A stretch of DNA of 64,000 nt. Source: Utricularia gibba (taxonomy: Eukaryota; Streptophyta; Magnoliopsida; Lamiales; Lentibulariaceae). Below, piece after piece: positions 1 to 9,684 of this stretch (positions within the stretch are counted from its first letter, which is position 1; every line of letters begins with the position of its first letter). The notes beneath the pieces were generated by a model, which saw only the letters and a list, made by a program, of their open reading frames with translations, had not been told where the DNA came from and made no database searches. A program made the translations under genes and the position numbers. The stretch lies in the NCBI GenBank assembly GCA_002189035.1, contig NEEC01000008.1, forward strand, positions 992,001 to 1,056,000. The letters run 5' to 3'.

Positions 1-9
1 GTTCTGCAG

Positions 10-1533
10 GTATGCCATCTTTGTCAGGATAAAGAAGAAAAGCCAGCTTGTTCTGTTTGTGGAACTCTTAAGAACCTGTGGATCTGTTTGATCTGTGGTT
101 TTGTTGGTTGTGGAAGGTGACTCTCTCCCTCCCTTTCTTTCTCATCCGGTGGCTGCTGGTGCCTTGCTTGAGGCATTTTTTTGTTATTCTCTGTCTGATT
201 TAACACTTGCTTTATCTAGATATGAAAAAGGCCATGCTAGTGAACACTGGAGGTATAAGAAACATAATTTTTCTCTTGAACTGGAAAAACAAGAAATCTG
301 GGACTATGCTGGAGATAAATATGTTCATCGGCTGTATCATTCAAAATCTGGAGGAAAATTAGGCGTTACAAATTTAAGGTGCAGCTCGCACAAGGAGTGT
401 GCGGCATGTGCATGCAATGAAGAGGAAGGATTGGATAATGCTCTTTTTATCAGTAAAATTGAAGGGGTACCTATTTTAAAAAAATGTTTTGTTTCTGCAA
501 TACCTTTCCATAAAATTCGTCTAAAGTTCCTCTTTATTTTTTAGCTGATATTCGATATCTATCTTTCTTGTCTTTTGACTAGGATCAGCTGTAGCTTTAT
601 ATTTGATTCCTTTTGGGTTCAGAGTTGCTGATGTTGATAACAGTATTGTGAATACCTATTTTTACATGATCTGGTTTCCAGATTCTTGACGAATACAACC
701 GTCTCCTTACAAGTCAGCTGGATATACAAAGACAAGTAAGCGCAACTCCAATAGTGTTGATATTGTATGCTGACTTGGCGGGAAATAACCGGAAAAACAC
801 GTTCAAAACTAAGATTACAGTTGCTTTTTCAGTTGTAAAAAGCCTTGATAGCAATCCTTTTTGCAGCACTATCAAATGTTGCTTGCCGAAGCCAATAGTG
901 ATAAGGACATCTCAATAGAGAAAGCAGTTGAGAAAGCTGTATTCTCAAAAACACATGATCTTGCGTCCAAGTTAGAAGAACTCTCTGAAGAAAAGAACGC
1001 TGCTATGATTGTATGTAGCATTGTTTCACTTTCTGAATTTGCTCATTTTCAGTGTCACGTCCAACCATGTGCATTTGTAATATATTTTCTCTGTTGTGTT
1101 CCAGCGGAATGAAGATCTTATGAAGCAGCAAGAGTTGCTCCAAACTAAGTTCAAAGAAGCTGAAGAGAGGTGACTTTTTTCATAAAATTCATTCATTATG
1201 TTCTCTCAAAACTTCAGGCTTACTATCTATTTATGCATCAATAGGGAAAGGGTTCTTGAGAGTACGCGGGATGAAAAGATTTCAGATTTACGAGAGCAGG
1301 TACGTAACCACTGAAGCATATCTCAGTTTATCCTTGTGTTGAAAGGATGCTGAACACTCCTATACCTTGCATAGATAAGAGACATGAAGGTTTATATTGA
1401 AACCCAACAAATGCTGATTAGGGGATCAGAATCAGGTGAAATTAGAGGGGGGACTATTCTATCAGTTGGATCAACCATGCCTGGCTCTAGCAACCCAAAG
1501 AGACGAATAAACACTGGGCGTCACAGAAAATAA
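10..1533 (+). CDS. BRAP2-type RING/ZnF-UBP E3 ubiquitin ligase (BRIZ family), 3' part
   Basis: This is the C-terminal part of a BRIZ protein; the RING half lies left of the window. BRIZ1 and BRIZ2 form a heteromeric E3 ligase needed for seed germination in Arabidopsis. Exons that join in frame are 10-116, 220-466, 682-735, 867-1010, 1105-1169, 1245-1299 and 1375-1533. The first two encode the ZnF-UBP domain: VCHLCQ, CSVCGTLKNLWICLICGFVGCGR, then GHASEHW and WDYAGDKYVHRL. Later exons form a coiled coil (LEELSEEKN, LLQTKFKEAEER, EKISDLREQ), as in the family. The protein ends in a basic tail, NPKRRINTGRHRK. Seen: zinc ligands, splice sites and stop. Known: the family role. It could be either BRIZ1 or BRIZ2. 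Confidence 0.88.
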
Positions 1534-1775
1534 GGTTTGAGATCATAGTTATGCGGTTCGATCTTTGCTTTCATCTCTAATAGTTTTGGCAGTATTTGTA
1601 TGTAAGCCACTTGTACTCATGCAGTTGCACAAGAATCAGCTACGTCTTCTGACCCAGGGCCTGCTTCACTTTTGGGGGATGAATTAGAAATGTGTGCAGT
1701 TTTGTAGTACTGCACTTGATCCTGGATTTTCCAGAACGAGCTGAATGAATCATCAGACGTCATAACAGTTCATTT

Positions 1776-2100
1776 TTATGCAACTAACTCAAATTCACCA
1801 GTATGCAACATGTCAAAAACTTGGATCTCCCTCCTCCCCATGATCTTGTATACGTCTTCCAAGGCATTGATTCCAGTGGTGTCTATGTCCACCACACCTG
1901 AAGCATTGGAAGAGAAGTCAAGAAGGATACCGAGATGGAGTAGCTCATAATTGGAGAAGACTATACAACAACGCTTCATCCATGCCAATGGTACTTTTCG
2001 CCCTTGCAAAACCATGATACCTACATGCAATTTCTAGGATGACATACTGAATCCTCTCTGTTAATTGTTCTCCTTCATCGGCTAAATGCCTCTGTGAATT
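1776..2100 (-). pseudogene. Decayed sulfate transporter (SULTR) STAS-domain fragment
   Basis: On the minus strand two short frames resemble the STAS domain at the C-terminus of plant SULTR transporters. The rc of 2100-2020 reads LADEGEQLTERIQYVILE, close to the family's RWL(A/T)DEEEQ...RIQ(Y/F)(V/L)I(V/L)E. Downstream, 1776-1930 reads VVDIDTTGINALEDVYKIMGRREIQ and DMLHTGEF, close to the family's DIDTSGI.ALE.L...L..R.IQ and DKLH.S.F. The transmembrane region is absent, frames are interrupted and no gene model can be built. It lies in the 3' flank of the BRIZ gene, tail to tail with it. Inferred: a relic of a duplicated or transposed SULTR gene. Confidence 0.7.
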
Positions 2101-2190
2101 GGTATCAGGATCCTCCCTTATACTCTAACGATCCTCTCTGGTTGTGTAGGATCCCGCCCAATGCTCCTATACATACACATCAGGATCCTC
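2049..2190. repeat. Degenerate GGATCCTCTCTGATACC-type repeats
   Basis: Four or more imperfect copies of a motif around GGATCCTCTCTGATACC occur near 2049, 2107, 2129 and 2172, at roughly 20-60 bp spacing. They sit at the upstream edge of the SULTR fragment. Nothing else is recognisable. Confidence 0.5.
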
Positions 2191-2644
2191 TCTGATACCC
2201 TAGTGAATTGAGTTGGCTACCATCAAATCTTCCATATGTGACTCTTAACCGTTATATCATTGAGTCTGACCACAGCTGAAACGACGGCAGATGAAAAGGT
2301 TGCATTCGGGAAAGAGTGATCACTTCTGAGGTTAGGATATCAACAGCATGAATCCTCAAAGACAGTTCTATGGCTGATTTCTGTTATAAAAAAACAGGTA
2401 AGATTTCCAGGTACGTTTCTACTGAGAAGGATGACGTACATATTCCTGAGAATAAAGGGCTGGCTGCAAAGGTGAAAAAAGTGCCAGAAGACTTTCTATC
2501 CAAAAAGGAGCTCAAAATTCTTGCAGGAAGCAAAAGAGAAAAAAGTTGGACTCCAGAATCCTCCCATGGAGCCCCTCTTTATAAATGTGAGTTCATCCTC
2601 TTCCTGCACCTGCACAGGTCCATAGTTGGAACAAGTCCTCTGGA

Positions 2645-3028
2645 ATGGCTCGATACTACAACTCATACTACCATGAGTACCTTCAGTACCTGTCTCTGCC
2701 CGTCCACTTCGTCTTCCTCCTGGCCATAATCTTCCTCTTCCTCATCTTCACCTGGTACCTCAACTATGACTTCATGTTTGGGGACTTGATGGATCAGCTG
2801 AAGCTGAGCCTCATGGTGTTCCCGGTGGTCCTCCTCCTCACTGTCCACTGGCTGGCGGAGAGCCGGGAGAGGTTCCCCTTCGCCGTGTCGTTGCCGGAGA
2901 GGGACTCGCTCCACCGGATCGGAGCTTCGCCTTTTGGGGTTGCCATTTTGCTAGTCTTTCTCATGTTCATGATATCCCACCACAGCTCCTTTCATGAGCG
3001 ATGGTATCCCCTGTTCAGGAAACGGTGA
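2645..3028 (+). CDS. Small plant transmembrane protein, unknown function
   Basis: Single-exon frame of 127 residues. Three hydrophobic segments are visible: about residues 19-40 (LPVHFVFLLAIIFLFLIF), 54-69 (LSLMVFPVVLLLTVHW) and 98-112 (GVAILLVFLMFMI). A hydrophilic loop contains SRERFPFAVSLPERDSLHR, and the C-terminus is HERWYPLFRKR. The pattern of a Tyr-rich N-terminus, three membrane segments, a PLP(E)xDSLHRxG(A)(S/T)PxGVA motif and a final HERW matches a family of uncharacterised small plant membrane proteins that I recognise only by pattern. No function is known to me. The start is the first ATG that gives this pattern; an upstream frame from 2370 is not needed. Confidence 0.75.
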   Translation: MARYYNSYYHEYLQYLSLPVHFVFLLAIIFLFLIFTWYLNYDFMFGDLMDQLKLSLMVFPVVLLLTVHWLAESRERFPFAVSLPERDSLHRIGASPFGVAILLVFLMFMISHHSSFHERWYPLFRKR

Positions 3029-4306
3029 AGCACACACAACCACAACCCCCCTGTCTCTGCTGCTATACCTTCAACCGACCACTTACTGCATGTCTGAATC
3101 TGGCTTGATTAGTGAAACTCGTGAAGGGAAAGAGTTTCGGAATGTACCGTTGTAAGTGTTTTACAAACTATGGATATATATTGAAAAACACATTTGTTAA
3201 ATAGTTATTGTTCAACATTTTTGGAAGGAAGTGTAGGATAACTAAGGGCATATTTGATAGGATAGATTAGTATTCAAAAGTTTGAATTATTATTGTTTAT
3301 ATAAACTTTTGTTAATATTAATAGTAGTTGGTAGATTTTCTTAGTAACGTATTTGCTAAATTCAAATAAAGAATGAGTTTTTTAATTTCTTTATGGAAAT
3401 GTTTTGAAAATGTTCTTGAAATCATGAGAATTATTAAATCATATTTACCAAACATTCTAGTTTATTAACACCAAATAATTTAGACTCTTTTTTATTCTAT
3501 CAAACATGCCCTAATAGTATATAGGTTGCATCATTTATTTCATAATTTATACTTAATTTATAAGTAGAATTTATTAGATAAACATAATTCAAATAATTAA
3601 TTATAGTCTACATAGCTTATTATTTATCCATGAAGAAATAAATGTGTTTTGTTTTCGTTCAGATTTGTGTACTTGAGGTGAGATCATTTGTTGTATAAGT
3701 TGATGGTTTATTTTAATAAGTATGACAAAGATAATTTATAAAATAAGTTAAGTTTTAAATAAAAATGTAGGTAAATTTAAAAATAGTAAAAGTTTGATTA
3801 AAAATTACAAATAAATAATAATAATCGAATAGTCTATAATGAGTAATTTTAAATTCTATTTTAAAATATAAGTTAAAAAATAAATCATACATACTACATT
3901 CTAAAAGCGGTGTATTTAAGTAAAAGAATCGATTTTATATTATTATATATTTGTTTTATTTTTAAAATAATAGAATGTAAAATTGAAATTTCTTGTGTGT
4001 AAAATGAATGATATTATATACAAGTAAACTAAATCCTAATATTTGACATCAAAATTAGATCAAGACGTATGATGAATGATGGCACAAATGTAATTAAAAA
4101 CCCTAAATTTTACGAGCATTCACTAATGTTTGGCTAAATGACATTATTGGTTACTATAAACAACGTTTTAATTTCCATTATTTCAAAATCATTCATAATT
4201 GTTTCCTACTATTTGAAAATTACACAAAACAATATTCACTCTTTATACAAATTGTACAATTAATACTCAATTAAAAACCCTATTTTTTCCTAATTAAATT
4301 CTACTC

Positions 4307-4442
4307 TTTTCGATCGACATCCGACCACTACCGATCATTGCCGACCGCCGTCCACCACCCACGCTTGGCACCTAACGTGGGAGGTGGGTAATGGTCAAGG
4401 GCGCTACTGTGCTACCGGCAGCGATCGACAGTCGATCGAAAA
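4307..4442. repeat. GC-rich island with 12-bp perfect inverted ends
   Basis: TTTTCGATCGAC at 4307-4318 is the exact reverse complement of GTCGATCGAAAA at 4431-4442. The 136 bp between them are GC-rich and sit abruptly inside AT-rich DNA. No open frame or target-site duplication is evident, so a small non-autonomous element is only one possibility. Confidence 0.4.
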
Positions 4443-4933
4443 AAATAAAAATAAAAATTAATTTTATTAAATTATGAAACAATGAAGATTAAATATATTT
4501 AATTTGTAAATGTTGGGATCAATTATAATTGATATTTAAAATAATTGAAATAAAAAATTAGAGACTAATTATCCGGTATCTCAAAATGTGGTGACTAAAT
4601 AAATCTACATTTTACATCAAAATATGAAGATTAAATATTTCAATATAGACTAATTATGTCATTTTCATTAAAAGTAGTGATAAGGTATGCAATCAAGTAC
4701 CCGTAATTAAATGGAATAAGAGTACAGGTTTTTATGAACCTTCTATTGATTACATATAATAAAAGAAACCTATTTAAATAGACTAGTATGAATATTTTTT
4801 GATTTCAGAACGAATAATATCATACAATATATTGAGTCATTGTGTGACTAAATACATAAAAGATTGGATTAGTGTGTAATTTAAGGTCGTTTGATAACAA
4901 AGTATTAATATATTTAAATATAGTATAATTGAG

Positions 4934-4957
4934 TATATATATATATATATATATATT
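4934..4957. repeat. (TA)n microsatellite
   Basis: About twelve uninterrupted TA units within the AT-rich spacer. Confidence 0.9.
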
Positions 4958-5433
4958 CAGTTTTATATATAAAAATAAAAATTTAAGTATATAAGTAATA
5001 TATATAATTAATACTTTTTTCTATTTGTATATATCATTCATATACTAAAAAAATGAGTATACTAATAGTATAATAATAAGAAATTGATATATACATATAT
5101 AATATTTAATCAAACAATTATATATGTAAACTTAAGTATAAATGTTGTATATTATCTTATCAAATAAGTCGTTTGTGTGAGGGTGAGGCTGGTGAAAAAT
5201 GGAGGTGAGAGAACCCGTAAAGAAGAGAGTTGCCATTTGTGACTGACTAGGGCCTAAGGATGGAGCGGAAGTCTGGTATGTGATCGTGATCCCATTACGC
5301 TTTATCCCGTTTCGATTCTCACCGCTTCACCGTCACATCGTCCTTGATATCGACACCTCCAGCTCCAGGGGGCTGCCTCATGCAATTGCAGATTCCCCAA
5401 CTTGCGCTACTCTATCCCGATTAGGCGCCCTTA

Positions 5434-7407
5434 ATGTTGCTCGGAGGGGGGAAAATTTCCGCATGCAATGCTGCCGCAAACGCCGCCGTCAATGGGAATT
5501 CCCGTTTCTCCGGGCTGATTAGTCGCTGCCCGTCGAATTACTACGCCTGGGATCGGAGGACCCAGTTCTTTCCGATTCAGTCGGTACTCACTGGCGAGCA
5601 GATGACCAAGACCCAGAAGCTTACTTCGCAGCCGACCCTTGCTGACCGGCTTCGGCTCGGGAGTTTGGCTGAGGATGGACTGTCTTATACGGAGAAGTTC
5701 ATAGTGAGGTGCTATGAGGTTGGGATCAACAAGACTGCCACTGTTGAGACAATCGCTAATCTTTTGCAGGTGCGTGGTTAGAGAGCTGGATCTGAATTTA
5801 TTTGTGTATTGGTGGTTTCTGTATATGGTTTTCGTGGATTGCATAGCTTGTGTCTTCCTGTTTCTTCTTCTGCATGGTGGTGTTGTTTTCCAAACGGATG
5901 CTACTTATTTTGTGAATTGGGTACAAGGTCTTTCTTCTTTCTCTGTTCCTACTGCTCCTGATACGAGATGCTCCATATATCTGGATTTTTCCATTGTTAT
6001 ACGTGGGATTTTCACTCATCGTTGAGGCTAAAGTGGCCGTGGAATTGAAGTGTCTAATACATGGGACATCTGCGTTTCTGATTGGTGTGGACAGGAAGTT
6101 GGTTGCAACCATGCCCAAAGTGTTGGTTTCTCAACTGATGGATTCGCCACCACGCTCACTATGAGGAAGTTGAATCTCATATGGGTGACTGCTCGTCTTC
6201 ACATCGAAATCTATAGATACCCTGCCTGGTGATGTAGTTTGAAATGGCATCAATTGTTGCACACTTGAGTTGCTGAGTTTAACTGGGGATTTGAAAACAG
6301 GAGTGATGTGGTTGAGATTGAGACTTGGTGCCAAACTGAGGGAAAGATCGGCACTCGGCGAGACTGGATTATCAAGGACTATGCCACTGATGAAGTCATT
6401 GGGAGAGCAACAAGGTAAACCCGACACCATACCTGTATGTTGATCATCTGTCTTTCCCTAACTGACGAGGGGTGAAAATGGATACATGGATTCATATTTG
6501 ACTGCGTGGGTTTCCAGTGCTACCTTCAGTTCAACTGAAAATCATATTTGACTGTTTGGTGTCTTGCGGTTTTTCAACTGTAAATGCAGCTTCCCTTTTG
6601 TGTAATCTGCAACATTTTTTTTTTTTTTTTTGGCAGTAAGTGGGTGATGATGAACCAAAACACCAGGCGGCTCCACAAAGTTTCTGATGAAGTACGCAAT
6701 GAACTTCTGCTTTACTGCCCAAAAGAACTAAGGTGAATGACTTTCTCAAGTACCATGATGAACACAGTGTATCCATCATGATTCTCTATGGTTTCCAGAC
6801 TATCGTTTCCGGAAGAGAACAACAATAGCATCAAGAAAATTGCTAAACTGGCGGACCCTTCTGGGTTTTACAAGCCTGGACTCGTGGTACATGTACATAG
6901 TTTATCATTACACATTCATGTTTTTCTGATTCTGATGTTATAGCAATCGACTGCCTCAGCCTAGACGAGCCGATCTCGACATGAACCACCATGTAAACAA
7001 TGTCACCTACATTGGATGGGTTCTGGAGGTTGGTTCTCTTCTTGGTTAGACTCTGCTGCACACTCCCACTTTCTTCATTTATCTTCCATTGCCTTCACCT
7101 TGTTGATTGACAAACAACTGATCTGATGCAACAACAGAGCATGCCACAGGAGATGATAGACAGCCATGAACTGCAAACCATAACTTTGGACTACCGCCGT
7201 GAATGCCAGCACGATGATATCGTCGACTCCCTTACAACCCCGGAGTCGATCATCGACCACGCACCCGGCGAGCTCATCGGAACAAATGGTGCTCCCCGGG
7301 ACGACGAAAAGGGGTGCCTCAAGTTTCTGCATTTGCTGAGATTATCAGGTGATGGTTCTGAAATAAACAGGGGGCGCACAGAGTGGCGAAGGAAGCATCT
7401 GAAGTAA
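5434..7407 (+). CDS. FATA: Acyl-ACP thioesterase FATA, plastidial
   Basis: FATA hydrolyses oleoyl-ACP in the plastid stroma and releases fatty acids for export. Seven exons join in frame: 5434-5769, 6095-6228, 6301-6414, 6637-6732, 6799-6886, 6960-7028 and 7138-7407 (368 residues, normal for FATA). Residues 1-50 are Ser/Ala/Arg-rich and look like a plastid transit peptide. Then come LADRLRLGSLAEDGLSYTEKF, the substrate-pocket region VGFSTDGFATTLTMRKL, IETWCQTEGKIGTRRDW, the catalytic DLDMNHHVNN (Asn and His) and YRRECQ (Glu/Cys region). These are FATA rather than FATB signatures. An in-frame stop at 5422 fixes the start at 5434. A divergent GFYKP stretch sits in exon 5. A candidate Pack-type transposon begins about 90 bp after the stop and may lie within the 3' UTR. 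Confidence 0.95.
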
Positions 7408-7494
7408 AGTAGTTACGAGGTTAACTCTTTTTAACCGAGTGTTCGGCTTCAGCTCAATTTTAAAGCTTGCTTATTTACTGCTGTAATTTCATGA

Positions 7495-7562
7495 TATACA
7501 TCTTTTTGCATTTTTTGTTTGCAAAATACATCTTCTTGTATTAAGTTAGTAAAATACATCAG
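7495..7562 (+). repeat. Left inverted-repeat arm of the candidate Pack-TIR element
   Basis: Contains TACATCTT and AAAATACATC motifs. Its reverse complement aligns with 8098-8168. Confidence 0.65.
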
Positions 7563-7607
7563 TTTACTAAATCGACTGCAATTGCTGTTGGCTCTGTCGC
7601 ATTTGGA

Positions 7608-8091
7608 ATGAAGTCCGCCAAGTTCATCCTCATTCACCCGCCGGTCCATAAATCTGGCCCCACCATTGCCGCCTAGCACCACGCGGTGCTGAAGGTTATC
7701 ATCTTCTTCTTCGGCCTGGCTTTTTGTTTAAGCCAGACCTGCGGCGACGTCCGTCGTACGAGATGATTCGTCGCTTCCTGGATCTGTTGCCCATGCCCTT
7801 TTATACTATGCGTCGTAGAATTTTACCGCTGTCAGTAACCGTATGTCCGCTTCGGAAGTGAGGTACACCGCCGAAGTTCTCCGGCGACGCCCGCCGCCGT
7901 GCAATCTACTGGTTTTTGGGCTGACCCACGAAATGTTCCTCTTAAGTTCTCTCAACTTAGGGGCCATAGAGGCACCCGTCAATCGAAGTCTACGATGTGC
8001 ATTACTTGACGAAATTGAGCCAACTCCGAGATTTGATTCAGCATTACAAGGCGGAGATCAGCGGCGAGTGTCGACCGGTGCAGAATATTAA
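7608..8091 (+). pseudogene. IRX15/IRX15-LIKE (DUF579) 5'-half fragment, frame-broken
   Basis: Three frames in order match the N-terminal half of IRX15-type DUF579 proteins, which act in xylan biosynthesis in the Golgi. From 7608 the frame reads MKSAKFILIHPPVHKSG (family: LILLHP.(V/I)(H/Q)K), then after a TAG at 7674 it continues HHAVLKVIIFFFGLAF, the expected membrane anchor. From about 7790 a second frame reads ALLYYAS, then SEVRYTAEVLRRRPPPCNLL and VFGLTHEMFLLSSLNLG. From about 7975 a third frame reads IEVYDVHYLTKLSQL and ends ECRPVQN. About 20 codons (the FL(E/D)(E/D) region) are missing between frames two and three, and the catalytic-side C-terminal half is absent. It lies between inverted repeats, which suggests capture by a transposon. 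Confidence 0.8.
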
Positions 8092-8097
8092 TCTAAA

Positions 8098-8168
8098 ATG
8101 ATGTATTTTCCTAACTCAATACAAAAGGATGTATTTTGCAAATCAAAAATACATAAAGATGTATTTCA
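8098..8168 (-). repeat. Right inverted-repeat arm of the candidate Pack-TIR element
   Basis: Reverse-complement partner of 7495-7562. Mismatches are scattered along the whole length, so the insertion is not recent. Confidence 0.65.
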
Positions 8169-8471
8169 CTAATTGTTCGTAATTTCATCGTGGTGGCCTT
8201 TCCGTACAATTCTATCTACTGCTGTAATTTTTGTTGTGTGGATTTCTTGTGCTACGAGATTAACGATTTGGTAATTATCTCGCCGACGGGTAAATGGTAA
8301 AAAAAAAAAAAAAAACTGTATGGGGGATATAAAAGCTGATGGTTTTTTATTTGAATGGTCTATTTAGGGCTATTTCTGTTTCTTTCTGGGAAGCCCAAAC
8401 TGAAGGCTGTGTGTGTCTGTGTGTAAGCACCGGTCGCCGTTGAAGGAAGATTTGATTTTAGGGACGCGAGG

Positions 8472-8786
8472 ATGACCGGAAAAGCTAAGCCAAAGAAGCA
8501 TACGGCGAAGGAAATCGCGGCGAAGGTGGATGCCGCCACCACCAATCGCGGGGGAGGTAAGGCTGGGCTCGCGGATCGTTCCGGTCAGGATAAGGGGGGA
8601 CACGCGAAGCTTGAGTGTCCGCTTTGCAAGGTAACGGCTCCTGATTTGAAATCTATGCAGATCCATCACGAGGCTCGTCATCCGAAGATCCCATTTGACG
8701 AGACTAAGCTGAATAATCTTCACGCCACTGCTGTACCCGAAACATCCAAGCCTAAACCTGGGATCCGTGGAAGCTTCAAGAAGTGA
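8472..8786 (+). CDS. Small zinc-finger protein, ZNF706/SERF-like
   Basis: Intronless frame of 104 residues. The N-terminal 50 residues are basic and Lys/Gly-rich (KAKPKKHTAKEIAAKVDAA, a 4F5/SERF-like composition). A single zinc finger follows: CPLCK...MQIHHEARHP, with C-x2-C and H-x3/4-H spacing, and the HEARHPK motif seen in ZNF706-like proteins. The tail KPKPGIRGSFKK is again basic. Such proteins are abundant, small and poorly characterised; nuclear or cytosolic roles in translation or proteostasis have been proposed for the family. The ATG at 8472 is the first in frame and follows a purine-rich leader. It converges with the W2-domain gene downstream. Confidence 0.85.
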   Translation: MTGKAKPKKHTAKEIAAKVDAATTNRGGGKAGLADRSGQDKGGHAKLECPLCKVTAPDLKSMQIHHEARHPKIPFDETKLNNLHATAVPETSKPKPGIRGSFKK

Positions 8787-9684
8787 AATCAAAATTTCTG
8801 CTTGCTTGGGTCGTGTCCCTGGCATATTGATGAAAACCTTGAAAATCAAGTGTTGGTATCCTGTAAAATAGATCCTTTTGGTCATATTTCTGACTTTCCC
8901 TATATCTCTGAATCTGTAGCGTCTGGCCCTTGATTTGTGGCTTCCTGTGCTTTGTTAAGCCTGACCGACATGCTGCAATGCTTAATATATTCTGCCTCCC
9001 ATGCGGTGTTTCAATATCCTGAGGTCTCCCCAACTGCATCAGCACATGTCCTTAGAAAACTTTGTTTTATGACTTGGGAGCATGGGAATTTTTTCTGCGA
9101 ATCCATGCTGATGGATTCTTGACTTTATCTGCAGCTGAAGGAGTTCCTATGTGTTCGGAGGGAGAATCAAGAATTCCTTTTGTGTTATGTTGTGTGCTCC
9201 ATCTATCTCAGTTATTACGTAGGCACCCCTATCTTTGAGATCACTTTTGGTATTTATGTGCCCTACGTTGTTTCTAAAAACCGTGTCTGGTTGCTGCATG
9301 AAGCTGATTTAGATAGAACATGCAGCAGCTGCTGCTACATTTGTTGCCTAAATAAACCAGGGCTCTCTTTTTTGGAACATTGAACCTTCGCTTCATCTCT
9401 GTTCAAAGTTTACAGTCACAGTCTCCATTCCTTTGTTAGGTATTAGATTACTTGTTCATGTGATTTAAGTTCCCTCCCAAGGGGCACAGGCACATAATAA
9501 AGGGGAAGGGAGCAGTCCCAAAATGCAATCCTCTTGAATCTAGTAGAGTATTTATTTTTGATAGTGATCATCAGCAAATCCATAGAGTTGATAGCATCAT
9601 TTTTCAACCAAGTATCAAAAAGCAGCAACATCAATATATATCCATGGAACGAGAACAGCATTCAGACAGCATCAATGTATTCGT
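8787..9684. other. Spacer between convergent genes
   Basis: Holds the 3' ends of the zinc-finger gene and of the minus-strand W2 gene. Only short frames without family resemblance occur here. Confidence 0.6.

Larger units (their letters stand above)
3029..5270. other. AT-rich intergenic spacer
   Basis: No coding frame with family resemblance is visible. The stretch is very AT-rich. It holds a (TA)n microsatellite at 4934-4957 and a short GC-rich island at 4307-4442 bounded by 12 bp inverted repeats. The rest looks like decayed non-coding DNA. Confidence 0.7.
7495..8170. mobile_element. Candidate Pack-type TIR transposon carrying an IRX15-like gene fragment
   Basis: A stretch of about 70 bp at 7495-7562 recurs in inverted orientation at 8098-8168 with roughly 85% identity by eye. 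Both arms contain GATGTATTTT, a CTAACT(T/C)AATACA block and GATGTATTTTGCAAA. Between the arms lies a frame-broken 5' half of an IRX15-like gene. Gene fragments captured between terminal inverted repeats are the hallmark of Pack-MULE and other Pack-TIR elements. The exact element ends, a target-site duplication and the superfamily could not be settled. The short direct match CTGCTGTAATTT at 7478-7489 and 8220-8231 is a possible outer boundary signal. Confidence 0.55.

Noticed and set aside
2370-2729. 119-codon plus frame upstream of and overlapping the small membrane protein
   Set aside because: No family resemblance, and its end overlaps the convincing membrane-protein frame in another phase. 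It could be leader sequence.
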